Origin: Phenylobacterium kunshanense
GTDB taxonomy: Bacteria > Pseudomonadota > Alphaproteobacteria > Caulobacterales > Caulobacteraceae
Reading direction: 5' to 3'
DNA length: 64,000 nt
Assembly: GCF_003254525.1 (NCBI RefSeq)
Contig: NZ_QFYS01000001.1
Span: forward strand, 496,001-560,000
Shown here: positions 48,121-57,073 of the stretch, piece by piece
Position numbering within the stretch: the stretch's first letter is position 1
Layout: the number at the start of each line of letters is the position of its first letter
Translations under genes and position numbers: made by a program
The notes under the pieces: model-generated
The model's input: the letters and a program-made list of their open reading frames with translations, nothing else
Databases searched by the model: none
Told to the model about the DNA's origin: nothing

Positions 48121-51100
48121 TCACAGATCCTCGACGAACACCACGCCCGGCGCGGTCTTGAGCGCGCCGCGCACGGCCCCGTCCAGGGTGAAACGGCCGG
48201 GCAGCTTCAGCTCCACCTCGCGACCGCCGTCCAGGCCCGCCACCAGGATCACCTCGCCGCCCCGGGCGTTGCTCACCCCCTCGAGCCGCTTCTTCAAGGC
48301 CTCGATCTCGGCGCTGCGGGGCGCGACGTGGACCCTCAGGCCCGCGACGACGTTCTCGATCACCTTCTCGACCGGCTCGACGTCGTCGCCGAAGAACCGC
48401 ACCTCGCCATCGCTGGCCTTGGCCCGCACCTTCAGCGACACCGCCCGCCCCGGTTCCAGCAGGTCGCGGCACTTGCGCAGCGACTCGGGCGGGAACAGCA
48501 CCTCGTACTCGCCCGTGGGATCCGAGAAGGTGACGAAGGCGAACTTCTCGCCGGACCGCGACGGCCGCTCCTGCTTGCGGCGGATCACCCCGGCCATCCG
48601 CAGCGCCTCGGCGCCAGCGATCGCCTTGGCCGTGGCGTCGGTCAGCAGGTCGGTCCGCTTGCGCCGAAGCGCTTCAACCATGTCGTCCAGCGGGTGGCCG
48701 GAGAGATAGAATCCCACCGCCGCCAGTTCCTCGTCCAACCGCTCGGTCGGCGTCCAGGGCTCAGCCCGGGTCAGCCGGGGCCGGTGACCACCCGACAGGT
48801 CGTCTCCGAACAGGCTGACCTTACCCTCCGCCCTGTCCGCCGCCAGCGCCTGGCCGTGCCCCACCAGGGTGTCGGCCGAGGCCATCAGCTCGGCCCGGTT
48901 CGGGTGGATGGAATCGAACGCCCCCGCTCGCGCCAGGGTCTCGAACGTGCGCTTGTTGACCTGCTTGGGATCGATCCGCTCGACAAAATCGAAGATGTCG
49001 CGGAACGGGCCACCCTCGCGGCGCACCTGCGCCACATGCTCCATCGCCTGCAGGCCGACGTTGCGGATGGCGCCCAGGGCGTAGAGGACCTCGCCGTTCT
49101 CCACCTCGAAGTCCGCGCCCGAGCGGTTGACGCACGGTGGCCGGATCTTCACCCCGAAGCGCTTGGCGTCCTGGTAGAACACCGACAGCTTGTCGGTGTT
49201 GGCGATATCCAGGCTCATCGACGCGGCGAAGAACTCAACCGGCGTGTTCGCCTTCAGCCAGGCGGTCTGGTAGCTGACCACGGCGTAGGCGGCGGCGTGC
49301 GACTTGTTGAAGCCGTAGCCGGCGAACTTGTCCACCAGGTCGAAGATCGAGCCGGCCTGGGCGCCCGGAACGCCCTTGGCCTCGGCGCCCGACACGAAGC
49401 GGGCGCGCTGGAGGTCCATCTCCTCCTTCTTCTTCTTGCCCATCGCCCGGCGCAGAAGGTCGGCTTCGCCTAGGCTATAGCCCGCCAGGATCTGGGCGAT
49501 CTGCATCACCTGTTCCTGGTAGACGATGATGCCGTAGGTCTCCTTCAGCACCCCTTCCAGCGTCGGGTGCAGGTAGTCGATAGGCTTGCGGCCGAACTTG
49601 CAGTCCACGAAGGCCGGGATGTTGTCCATCGGTCCCGGCCGGTAGAGCGAGACGATGGCGGTGACGTCCTCGATCGAACCGGGCCGCAGCTGGCGCAGGG
49701 TGTCGCGCATCCCCTGCCCTTCGAGCTGGAAGACCCCGATCGTCTGGGCGTTGCTCATCAGCTCGTAGGTGGGCCCGTCGTCCAGCGGAAGCGCGCCCAT
49801 GTCGACGCTGACCCCGCGCTTCTCCAGGTACTTCACCGCCCGGTCGATGACGGTCAGCGTCTTCAGGCCGAGGAAGTCGAACTTCACCAGGCCGGCGCTC
49901 TCGACCCATTTCATGTTGAACTGGGTGGCAGGCAGCTCCGAGCGCGGGTCGCGGTAGAGCGGCGTCAGTTTCGTCAGCGGCCGGTCGCCGATCACCACGC
50001 CGGCGGCGTGGGTCGAGGCGTTACGGTAGAGCCCCTCAAGCTGCAGTGACACGTCCAGCAGCCGGGCCACGGCCTCGTCCCGGCGCGACTCCTCCTTGAG
50101 CCGCGGCTCGATGTCGAGCGCCTGGGCCAGGGTCACCGGATTGGCGGGGTTGGCCGGCACCATCTTGGCCAGCCGGTCGACCTGGCCCAGCGGCAACTGC
50201 ATCACCCGGCCCACGTCGCGCAGGACGGCCCGCGCCTGCAGCGTGCCGAAGGTGATGATCTGGGCCACCTTGTCCCGCCCATAGCGCTGCTGGACATAGG
50301 AGATCACCTCCTCCCGCCGCTCCTGGCAGAAGTCGATATCGAAGTCGGGCATCGACACCCGCTCGGGGTTCAGGAAGCGTTCGAACAGCAGGCCGTACTG
50401 AAGGGGATCGAGGTCGGTGATCGTCAGCGAATAGGCGACCAGCGAACCGGCGCCCGAACCGCGCCCCGGCCCCACCGGGATACCGCGCGCCTTCGCCCAC
50501 TTGATGAAGTCCGACACGATCAGGAAGTAGCCCGGGAACCCCATCTGGGTGATCACCTGGATTTCGCGGTCCAGGCGGGCCTCGTAGTCCTCGGGCGGGA
50601 AAGCGTTGGCCCGGCCCGCCGCCATCCGCGCCTTCAGACCGTCCCGCGCCTGCTGCGCCAGTTCGTCGGCCTCGGAGCGCTCGCCGGCGGTGAAGCGGGG
50701 CAGCAGAGGGTCGCGCTTGTTGACCATGAAGGCGCAGCGGCGCGCGATATCCAGGGTGTTGTCGCAGGCCTCGGGCAGGTCGGCGAACAACGCCCGCATC
50801 TCGGCCGACGACTTGAAGCCGTGCTCCGGCGTCACCCGCCGCCGCTCGTCCTGCCCCACGAAACTGCCGTCGGAGATGCACAGCAGCACGTCGTGAGCCG
50901 CATAGGCGGTGGAGTTCTTGAAATAGACGTCGTTGGTCGCGACGAGCGGCACGTCCTCGTCGTAGGCGAAGGCCACCAACTCACCCTCGGCCGCCGCCTC
51001 GCCCGGAGCGCCATGCCGCTGAAGCTCGACGTAGAAGCGATCGCCGAACACGCGCTTCATCTCCGCCAGCGCCGCGCGGCCCTCCTTGACCTTGCCGGCG

Positions 51101-51576
51101 GCGAACAGGTGGTCCACCGGCCCGTCCGGTCCGCCCGACAAGAGGATCAGCCCCTCCGAGAACTGGCAGACCTTCTCCCACGGCACATGCGGCTCGTCGC
51201 TGGGCTCGATGTCGAGATAGGCGAACGAGGACAGGTCGCAGAGGTTGAGATAGCCCTGCTCGCTCTGGGCCAGCAGCATCACCGTCGGCGTCTTGGCCCA
51301 GCGCTCGGGCGGCTTCTCGCCGATGCCGCTCACCGGCAGGGCGCAGCCCACGATCGGCTGCACACCCTCGCCCTTGGTGGCGACCGAGAACTCGAGGGCG
51401 CCGAACAGGTTGGCCCGGTCGGCCAACGCCACCGCGGGCATCCCGTCGGCCTTGGCCAGGGCGCCGATCTTGTCGGCCTTGATGGCCCCTTCCAGCAGCG
51501 AATAGGCCGACCGGACCCGCAGGTGGACGAAACCCGTCGCCGCATCCCCCGCCAAGGCCACCTCCCCCATTCGCAT
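48121..51576 (-). CDS. dnaE: DNA polymerase III alpha subunit, replicative (DnaE1)
   Basis: A 1151-residue family C polymerase. The N-terminal PHP domain starts [20 protein letters not shown]. The catalytic palm holds [16 protein letters not shown] and the aspartates of [16 protein letters not shown]. Finger and helix-hairpin-helix parts include [20 protein letters not shown], and the C-terminal OB domain runs near [19 protein letters not shown]. Length and motifs match replicative DnaE1 rather than the damage-inducible ImuC/DnaE2. The start at 51576 lies only five bases after the stop of the 29-codon sidA-like gene, so dnaE can be transcribed from the SOS-controlled promoter. Confidence 0.96.
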   Translation of the reverse strand: MRMGEVALAGDAATGFVHLRVRSAYSLLEGAIKADKIGALAKADGMPAVALADRANLFGALEFSVATKGEGVQPIVGCALPVSGIGEKPPERWAKTPTVMLLAQSEQGYLNLCDLSSFAYLDIEPSDEPHVPWEKVCQFSEGLILLSGGPDGPVDHLFAAGKVKEGRAALAEMKRVFGDRFYVELQRHGAPGEAAAEGELVAFAYDEDVPLVATNDVYFKNSTAYAAHDVLLCISDGSFVGQDERRRVTPEHGFKSSAEMRALFADLPEACDNTLDIARRCAFMVNKRDPLLPRFTAGERSEADELAQQARDGLKARMAAGRANAFPPEDYEARLDREIQVITQMGFPGYFLIVSDFIKWAKARGIPVGPGRGSGAGSLVAYSLTITDLDPLQYGLLFERFLNPERVSMPDFDIDFCQERREEVISYVQQRYGRDKVAQIITFGTLQARAVLRDVGRVMQLPLGQVDRLAKMVPANPANPVTLAQALDIEPRLKEESRRDEAVARLLDVSLQLEGLYRNASTHAAGVVIGDRPLTKLTPLYRDPRSELPATQFNMKWVESAGLVKFDFLGLKTLTVIDRAVKYLEKRGVSVDMGALPLDDGPTYELMSNAQTIGVFQLEGQGMRDTLRQLRPGSIEDVTAIVSLYRPGPMDNIPAFVDCKFGRKPIDYLHPTLEGVLKETYGIIVYQEQVMQIAQILAGYSLGEADLLRRAMGKKKKEEMDLQRARFVSGAEAKGVPGAQAGSIFDLVDKFAGYGFNKSHAAAYAVVSYQTAWLKANTPVEFFAASMSLDIANTDKLSVFYQDAKRFGVKIRPPCVNRSGADFEVENGEVLYALGAIRNVGLQAMEHVAQVRREGGPFRDIFDFVERIDPKQVNKRTFETLARAGAFDSIHPNRAELMASADTLVGHGQALAADRAEGKVSLFGDDLSGGHRPRLTRAEPWTPTERLDEELAAVGFYLSGHPLDDMVEALRRKRTDLLTDATAKAIAGAEALRMAGVIRRKQERPSRSGEKFAFVTFSDPTGEYEVLFPPESLRKCRDLLEPGRAVSLKVRAKASDGEVRFFGDDVEPVEKVIENVVAGLRVHVAPRSAEIEALKKRLEGVSNARGGEVILVAGLDGGREVELKLPGRFTLDGAVRGALKTAPGVVFVEDL

Positions 51577-51581
51577 GGCGG

Positions 51582-51671
51582 TCAGCTCACCAGGCCGGCC
51601 ACCGAGCAGACCATCCAGACAAAGCTCGCCACCGACGCAAACGCCAGCGATTCCCGGGCCAGACGAACCAT
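51582..51671 (-). CDS. sidA: SidA-like SOS-induced inhibitor of cell division (29-residue membrane peptide)
   Basis: A 29-codon frame starting at ATG 51669-51671, nine bases after AAGAGG, and ending TGA 51582-51584. The peptide begins [10 protein letters not shown] and continues into one hydrophobic helix (about 9-28, [20 protein letters not shown]). In Caulobacter crescentus SidA is a 29-residue inner-membrane peptide, strongly LexA-regulated, that blocks division by acting on FtsW. As I recall, its gene lies directly upstream of dnaE. Length, membrane topology, gene position and a perfect SOS box 46 bases upstream all match. An upstream ATG at 51680 would add three residues but is too close to the ribosome site. 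I cannot align it to the known protein here. Confidence 0.85.
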   Translation of the reverse strand: MVRLARESLAFASVASFVWMVCSVAGLVS

Positions 51672-51716
51672 CTTCCGCATCCTCTTGTGGGGCGCCTGTG
51701 GACAAGCTGTTGGCGC

Positions 51717-51758
51717 GTTCTGGAAACGTTCTTATTCGCCTTTTGTTCTTCCCGTCAA
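51717..51758 (-). promoter_or_regulatory. SOS-controlled promoter of sidA-dnaE
   Basis: A perfect LexA site GTTC-TGGAAAC-GTTC (51717-51731; on the minus strand GAAC-N7-GAAC). On the minus strand a -35 TTGACG occurs at 51753-51758, matching the Caulobacter consensus TTGACGS, with a -10-like TAAGAA about 18 bases later that overlaps the SOS box. The box also lies 50 bases before the divergent secreted-protein gene at 51781, so that gene might share the control. Confidence 0.85.
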
Positions 51759-51780
51759 GCTGCTATCAACAAGCGCAACC

Positions 51781-52959
51781 ATGGAGAGAGCGGTGAGATT
51801 TGACGGCTTCGCCTTGTTCCTTGCTTTGGCGCTTTTCGTTGCGGCCCCGGCTCGAGCGGGGTGCGGCGACCCGCTGCCTGGCCCCGGGACCCCGGTCGCC
51901 ATCGCTGAGGTGCTGCCCGAGTCCGATCGCCTCGCCCTGTCGGCGGCGGTCTACCTTGCGCTGTCCGACGACGCGGGCCGGACGGACCGACCGTGGCGCG
52001 ACATCGAGGCCGCGCCGCCCTGCCCGCTGTCCACGATCGACGACGACGGCGTCACCTGGCGCGTATCCGGGGGCGAAGGGAGCGCGCCACTGCGATGGGC
52101 TCGCGCGACGGGCGTGGACGTGTACTACTTCCTCGTCCAGGGGCCGAACCTCGAGGAGAGCAAGGCTTGGCTGCAGACCCGTCGGCATGGGGCCGCTGGC
52201 GGGCGATCGGCCACGTTCCTGGTCGGAACCGACGGCGGCCTGCAGTACGCACTCAAGATGTATGAAGGCGCGCCCGACGCGCGACGCCTTGCCGCCGACC
52301 TCGCCGAGGCGATTTCCGGCCGGACCGTCCCTTTCGCTGCTTTTGATCCCACCGGCAACGCCGTGACCTTGCGGAACGACACGGACAGCGGCGTGAGGAG
52401 CGAGCTTTTCCGTCCGTCGATGCTGGGCCCCAACCGCCCGGCGATCTTGCTGGGTCCCGATGGTCACTTCTTCGCGCCGGCGCCGGGCGGCGTTCGCCTC
52501 CGGGGCGCCGAGATCGTCTGCGCCGACGCCTACGGACCGTTCGCGCGCGGCCGGACGACGGTGATCTCCCCTGATGACGAGACCCTCGATCTGAGCTGCA
52601 GCCTGAATTCGGACGAGAGCTGGATCACCATCTTCAGCACCCACATTGCCCATGATCGCGGCGACAAGGCCATGTTCCGGTCCGCGATCAAGGCCACGCA
52701 GTCCGAGACCGGCGTGAAGCGACGCCCGGTCGAAAGCCGCCCTACCCGCGGCGACCAGATGCGCGCCGGAGCCGTCTGGATGGACCGGAACGACATGGGC
52801 CAGGGCCTGTGGTTCATCCGCCGCGGCGAATATGTCGTCGAAGTGCGCGCGACCTTCCGGCTGGACGAGACCGACGCGGTCTTCGATCTCCTCGCAGCGG
52901 TGCTCAGGAACGAAGTTCCGCCGGCGCGGGCAGGCGAGCCTACGGAGCCGCTCGGCTGA
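51781..52959 (+). CDS. Secreted protein of unknown function
   Basis: A 392-residue protein with a signal peptide (hydrophobic core FALFLALALFVAAPARA, cleavage before GCGD). The mature part has a Cys near its start (AGCGDPLPG) and mixed alpha/beta composition, with a region VCADAYGPFARGRTTV and SCSLNSDESWITIFSTHIAH. I do not recognise a family. A GTG at 51793, preceded by GGAGAGAG, is a good alternative start and would give 388 residues; the ATG at 51781 lacks a ribosome site. It is divergent from sidA-dnaE and shares their SOS-box region, and it runs toward the convergent lolD gene. Confidence 0.7.
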   Translation: MERAVRFDGFALFLALALFVAAPARAGCGDPLPGPGTPVAIAEVLPESDRLALSAAVYLALSDDAGRTDRPWRDIEAAPPCPLSTIDDDGVTWRVSGGEGSAPLRWARATGVDVYYFLVQGPNLEESKAWLQTRRHGAAGGRSATFLVGTDGGLQYALKMYEGAPDARRLAADLAEAISGRTVPFAAFDPTGNAVTLRNDTDSGVRSELFRPSMLGPNRPAILLGPDGHFFAPAPGGVRLRGAEIVCADAYGPFARGRTTVISPDDETLDLSCSLNSDESWITIFSTHIAHDRGDKAMFRSAIKATQSETGVKRRPVESRPTRGDQMRAGAVWMDRNDMGQGLWFIRRGEYVVEVRATFRLDETDAVFDLLAAVLRNEVPPARAGEPTEPLG

Positions 52960-53661
52960 TCAGGCCAGCGCCGATTCGGGCGTCCACGGCTCCAGGTGGC
53001 CGTCCTTGAGGGCGAAGACCCGGTCCATGTGGGCGGCGAGCTGGAAGTTGTGCGTGGCGACCAGGGCGGCCACGCCCTGGCTGCGGGCCAGGGCGTAGAG
53101 GTTGTCGAACACGGCCGTCGAGGTCGCGGGATCGAGGTTGCCGGTCGGCTCGTCGGCCAGCAGCAGCCGCGGCCTGTTGGCCAGCGCCCGGGCGATCGCG
53201 ACCCGCTGTTGCTCCCCGCCCGAAAGCTGTGGCGGCTGGTGGTGCGCCCGGTCTTTCAGGCCCAGCTCGGCCAGCAACTCGCGCGCCCGCGCCCGCGCCG
53301 CCTTCTGCTCCACGCCGGCGATCATCATCGGCAGGGCCACGTTGTCCTCGGCCGTGAACTCGGGGAGCAGGTGGTGGAACTGGTAGACGAAGCCGATCGT
53401 GGCCAGCCGCACCCGCGTGCGCTCGCGCTCTGAGAGGGCCGTGCAATCGGTCCCGAGGATCGAGATGCGCCCGCCCTGCGGCCGCTCCAGCAGGCCGGCG
53501 GCGTGCAGCAGGCTGGACTTGCCCGAGCCCGATGGCCCGACCAGGCCGACGATCTCCCCCGGCTGCACGTCGAGGTCTGCGCCGCGCAGGACCGTGAGCG
53601 ACCCGGCCTGCGTCACATAGGTCCGCTCCAGCCCGCGGATCGAGAGGACGGGCTCACTCAT
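52960..53661 (-). CDS. lolD: Lipoprotein-releasing ABC transporter ATPase LolD
   Basis: A 233-residue ABC ATPase: Walker [17 protein letters not shown]-loop [17 protein letters not shown], signature [15 protein letters not shown], Walker [14 protein letters not shown] and the H-loop VATHN. It drives release of lipoproteins from the inner membrane to LolA with its partner encoded next door. The start at [10 protein letters not shown] (53661) overlaps the lolC end by eight bases; an ATG at 53673 is also in frame. It follows lolC in the operon. Confidence 0.95.
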   Translation of the reverse strand: MSEPVLSIRGLERTYVTQAGSLTVLRGADLDVQPGEIVGLVGPSGSGKSSLLHAAGLLERPQGGRISILGTDCTALSERERTRVRLATIGFVYQFHHLLPEFTAEDNVALPMMIAGVEQKAARARARELLAELGLKDRAHHQPPQLSGGEQQRVAIARALANRPRLLLADEPTGNLDPATSTAVFDNLYALARSQGVAALVATHNFQLAAHMDRVFALKDGHLEPWTPESALA

Positions 53662-54949
53662 AGCGGAGGGCATCCACCGGATCGAGACGCGAGGCCCGCC
53701 ACGCCGGCAGCAGGCTCCAGACGCAGGCCATGCCGAGCGAGAAGATCGAGATACCCGCCACCTCCGCCCAGTCCACCTTCGCCGGCAGTCGGGAGAGATA
53801 GTAGACGTCCGAGGCGAACACCGGCGTCCCCGAGGCCCATTCCACGAACGACTGGATCGGCCCGATGTAGACTGAGAACAGCACGCCCAGGACGACGCCC
53901 GCGAACGTCCCCAGGCCGCCGATGCTGGCGCCGGCCATGAAGAAGATCCGCAGGATCGACCCCTGCCCCGCGCCCATGGTCCGCAGGATCGCGATGTCCC
54001 GGGTCTTGTTCTTCACCAGCATCACCAGGCCCGAGATGATGTTCAGGGCGGCGATGACGATCAGCATGCCGAGGATCAGCCGCATCGCCGTCCGCTCGAC
54101 CGCCAGGGCGCCCCAGAAGGCCACGTCGCGCTGCGTCCAGTCCGTGACCACGGCCGCCGGCCCCGCCGCGCGGGTGATGGGGGCCCGCATGGCCGCCGCG
54201 CCGTCGGGATCGGCCACCTTCACCTCGATGGCGTCGGCGGTGTCCTCGCGGCCGAAGAACAGCTGCGCCTGCTCCAGCGGCATGTAGATGTAGGCCTGGT
54301 CGTACTGGCTCATGCCGATGCTGAACGTGGCCCCGACCGTGTAGGGCTTCTGCAGCGGCGTCCCGCCGAAAGCGGTCGCGCCGCCCGCCGGCGAGATCAG
54401 CGTCAGGGTGTCGCCCACCCCCACGCCCAGCATCTGCGCCAGCCGCTCGCCCACGATCACCACGTCGCCGCCGTAGTCCCCGGCGCCGAAGTCCTTCAGC
54501 GAGCCGCGGGTCAGGTTGCCCGCCACCAGCTTCGTCGCCGCCAGGTCCTTCGGCCCGATGCCGCGCACCAGGGCGCCGGTGATCTGGCTGGGTCCGATGG
54601 CGATCGCCTGCGCCTCGATGATCGGCGCGGCCTGGGTGACGCCGGGCACCTTCAGAATCCGCGCCGCCGCCCCGTCGCGCCCCGGCCCGTCCAGCACCCC
54701 GCCGGTGACGAACAGATGCCCCTGGAAGCCGAGGATCCGGCCCAGCAGCTCGGACCGGAAGCCGTTCATCACCGACATGGTGGCGATCAGGACGCCCACC
54801 GCCAGCATGATGCCGATGAACGAGATGACCGAGATCAGCGCGACGCCGCCCTGGCTGCGCTTGGCCCGCAGGTAGCGACCCGCGAGCATTCGCTCCCAGA
54901 GACCGAACGGCGGCGCGCGGCCGCCGATGACGGCGCCCGTTTGGCTCAC
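53654..54949 (-). CDS. lolC: Lipoprotein-releasing ABC transporter permease LolC/E
   Basis: A 431-residue permease with an N-terminal membrane helix (about 35-58, [20 protein letters not shown]), a large periplasmic domain, and three C-terminal helices with the FtsX/MacB motif [19 protein letters not shown]. LolC-type single permeases replace LolC plus LolE in alphaproteobacteria. The start is a GTG at 54949 in a GTGA overlap with the proS stop. It works with LolD. Confidence 0.94.
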   Translation of the reverse strand: MSQTGAVIGGRAPPFGLWERMLAGRYLRAKRSQGGVALISVISFIGIMLAVGVLIATMSVMNGFRSELLGRILGFQGHLFVTGGVLDGPGRDGAAARILKVPGVTQAAPIIEAQAIAIGPSQITGALVRGIGPKDLAATKLVAGNLTRGSLKDFGAGDYGGDVVIVGERLAQMLGVGVGDTLTLISPAGGATAFGGTPLQKPYTVGATFSIGMSQYDQAYIYMPLEQAQLFFGREDTADAIEVKVADPDGAAAMRAPITRAAGPAAVVTDWTQRDVAFWGALAVERTAMRLILGMLIVIAALNIISGLVMLVKNKTRDIAILRTMGAGQGSILRIFFMAGASIGGLGTFAGVVLGVLFSVYIGPIQSFVEWASGTPVFASDVYYLSRLPAKVDWAEVAGISIFSLGMACVWSLLPAWRASRLDPVDALRYE

Positions 54950-56262
54950 CCGATGATGGCCTTCAGCGCCGCCTCGAGCGGCAGCGTCTGGCGCTCGCCC
55001 GTCGAGCGACGCTTCAGCTCGACCACCCCGTCCGCCACGCCCTTGGGGCCGACGATGAGCTGCCAGGGAATGCCCACGAGATCCGTCGCGGCGAACTTCG
55101 CGCCCGGCCGGTCGTCGCGATCGTCGTACAGCGGGTCGATCCCCGCGTCCGAAAGCGCCTTGTACGCCTGTTCGCAGACCGCGTCGCAGCCGGCGTCGCC
55201 GGCCCGCAGGTTCAGCACCGCCGCGCCAAAGGGCGCCACGCTGTCCGGCCAGATGATGCCGCCGTCATCGTGGCTGGCCTCGATGATCGCACCAACCAGG
55301 CGCGAGACGCCGACGCCGTACGAGCCCATCTGCACGGGCGTGTCCTTGCCGTCCGGCCCGGTCACGTTCGCCTTCATCGGGGCCGAATATTTCGTGCCGA
55401 AGTAGAAGATGTGGCCGACCTCGATGCCTCGGGCGGTCATCTGCTTGTCCTCGGGCAGCGCAGCGTAGGTCGCCTCGTCATGCATCTCGTCCGAGGCGGC
55501 GTACAGCCGGGTCCGCTGCTCCACGAGCGGCTGCAGGTCGCCGTCCCAGTCGATGTCGGGGCCGGGCGCGCCCATCTCGACCAGGTCGCGATGGGCGAAC
55601 ACCTGGCTTTCGCCCGTCTCGGCCAGGATGATGAACTCGTGGGAGAGGTCGCCGCCGATCGGCCCGGTGTCGGCCCGCACCGGGATCGCCTTGAGGCCCA
55701 GGCGCGAGTAGACGTTGAGATAGGCGAGGAACATCCGGTTGTAGGCCCGCCGCGCCGCCGCCTCGTCGATATCGAAGCTGTAGGCGTCCTTCATCAGGAA
55801 CTCGCGGCCACGCATCACGCCGAAGCGGGGCCGGCGCTCATCGCGGAATTTCCACTGGATGTTGTAAAGATTCTTCGGCAAGTCCTTGTAGGACTTCACA
55901 TAGCTGCGGAAAATATCGGTCACGACCTCCTCGGCCGTGGGCCCGTACAGCAGGTCCCGCTCGTGGCGGTCCTTGATGCGCAGCATCTCCTCGCCATAGT
56001 CCTCGTAGCGGCCGCTCTCGCGCCACAGGTCGGCGAGTTGCAGGGTCGGCATCAGGATCTCGACCGCGCCGGCGCGGTTCATCTCCTGGCGGACGATCTC
56101 CTCGATCTTCTTCAGCACCTTCAGGCCCAGCGGCAGCCAGGCGTAGATGCCCGCCGCCTCCTGCCGGATCAGCCCGGCGCGGAGCATGAGCTGGTGCGAA
56201 ACGATCTGCGCGTCGGCGGGCGCCTCGCGAAGCGTGGGCATGAAGTATCGCGAAAGGCGCAT
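54946..56262 (-). CDS. proS: Prolyl-tRNA synthetase, short form without editing insert
   Basis: A 438-residue class II aminoacyl-tRNA synthetase. It shows [19 protein letters not shown], the class II motif 1 region [20 protein letters not shown], motif 2 around [21 protein letters not shown] and motif 3 [16 protein letters not shown], then the anticodon-binding domain. It lacks the roughly 180-residue INS editing domain of E. coli ProS; the short form is usual in alphaproteobacteria, which need a separate editing protein. It is operonic with lolC. Confidence 0.96.
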   Translation of the reverse strand: MRLSRYFMPTLREAPADAQIVSHQLMLRAGLIRQEAAGIYAWLPLGLKVLKKIEEIVRQEMNRAGAVEILMPTLQLADLWRESGRYEDYGEEMLRIKDRHERDLLYGPTAEEVVTDIFRSYVKSYKDLPKNLYNIQWKFRDERRPRFGVMRGREFLMKDAYSFDIDEAAARRAYNRMFLAYLNVYSRLGLKAIPVRADTGPIGGDLSHEFIILAETGESQVFAHRDLVEMGAPGPDIDWDGDLQPLVEQRTRLYAASDEMHDEATYAALPEDKQMTARGIEVGHIFYFGTKYSAPMKANVTGPDGKDTPVQMGSYGVGVSRLVGAIIEASHDDGGIIWPDSVAPFGAAVLNLRAGDAGCDAVCEQAYKALSDAGIDPLYDDRDDRPGAKFAATDLVGIPWQLIVGPKGVADGVVELKRRSTGERQTLPLEAALKAIIG

Positions 56263-56359
56263 CGACTCTCAGGCTCTCAGTGGGCGGCGAAGGCGCCCTG
56301 ATAGCCTTGCCCCCCGAACCTTGGCAACGATGAGGCGGCCGAGAGGTTGCGTTCGCGCC

Positions 56360-56611
56360 TCAGCGCAGCGGCGGAAGCTTGATCAGGCCGAGGGTCAGGA
56401 CCAGCCACAGGATCGCGAACACCACGACCGAGATCGCCGTGGTGATCAGGAATTTCTGCTTCAGCTTCGGGTTGACCGGCGAGCCGGGCTCGCCGCCCCC
56501 CGGAACCTTCACCCCGGCGTCGGCGTGGCTCTGCACGCCCCACGGCAGCACCATGAACAGCACCGTCCACCAGATGGTGAAGAAGATCGCGATGCTGGTG
56601 AACACGCCCAT
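56360..56611 (-). CDS. DUF1467-family membrane protein
   Basis: An 83-residue protein with two membrane helices (about 3-23, FTSIAIFFTIWWTVLFMVLP, and 52-75, FLITTAISVVVFAILWLVL) joined by a loop GVKVPGGGEPGSPVNPKL. DUF1467 proteins sit between mce and proS in many alphaproteobacteria; no function is established. Its ATG shares a base with the mce stop (TGATG), so it is translated with mce. The following proS gene starts 98 bases later. Confidence 0.85.
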   Translation of the reverse strand: MGVFTSIAIFFTIWWTVLFMVLPWGVQSHADAGVKVPGGGEPGSPVNPKLKQKFLITTAISVVVFAILWLVLTLGLIKLPPLR

Positions 56612-57045
56612 CAGTGGGCGCCCTTCGGAGTTTCCATCAGTTCGACCAGCACGCCGCCCATGTTCTTCGGGTGCACGAAGATCACCGGTGTGCCGTGCGC
56701 GCCGATCCGCGGCTTACCGCCGTTCAGCACGGTGGCGCCCTTGGCGACCATGTCGTCGCGCGCCGCCTCGATGTCCGGCACCTCGAAGCAGATGTGGTGC
56801 TGGCCGCCCGCCGGGTTCTTCTCGAGGAAGTTCTTCAGCGGCGAGGCCTCACCATAGGGCTCGATGAGCTCGATCTGGCTGTTCGGCAGGTCGACGAAGC
56901 AGACCCAGACGCCCTGCTCCTCCATCACGAACTTCTCGCCGATCTTCGTGGCGCCCAGCATGTCGCGATACATCGCGACCGACTGGTCGATGGAGGGGGT
57001 GGCCACGCCGACGTGGTTGAGCTTTCCGATGTGCATGGCCGCCAT
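56611..57045 (-). CDS. mce: Methylmalonyl-CoA epimerase
   Basis: A 144-residue VOC-fold epimerase interconverting D- and L-methylmalonyl-CoA. Metal ligands and motifs: LNHVGVATPSID (His near residue 11), GGQHHICFEVPDIEAA and GVLVELMETP (Glu). It has the family's repeated beta-alpha-beta-beta-beta units. It links propionyl-CoA and branched-chain catabolism to succinyl-CoA. An internal ATG at 57036 (MHIGKLNH) is a possible alternative start. Downstream it is coupled to the DUF1467 gene. Confidence 0.93.
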   Translation of the reverse strand: MAAMHIGKLNHVGVATPSIDQSVAMYRDMLGATKIGEKFVMEEQGVWVCFVDLPNSQIELIEPYGEASPLKNFLEKNPAGGQHHICFEVPDIEAARDDMVAKGATVLNGGKPRIGAHGTPVIFVHPKNMGGVLVELMETPKGAH

Positions 57046-57073
57046 ATACGCCGGTCCGGCGCGGGGCGCGAGA

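Noticed and set aside
50821..51780. Upstream extension of the secreted protein frame across dnaE
   Set aside because: It lies antisense to conserved dnaE domains, and a signal peptide begins at 51781 or 51793.
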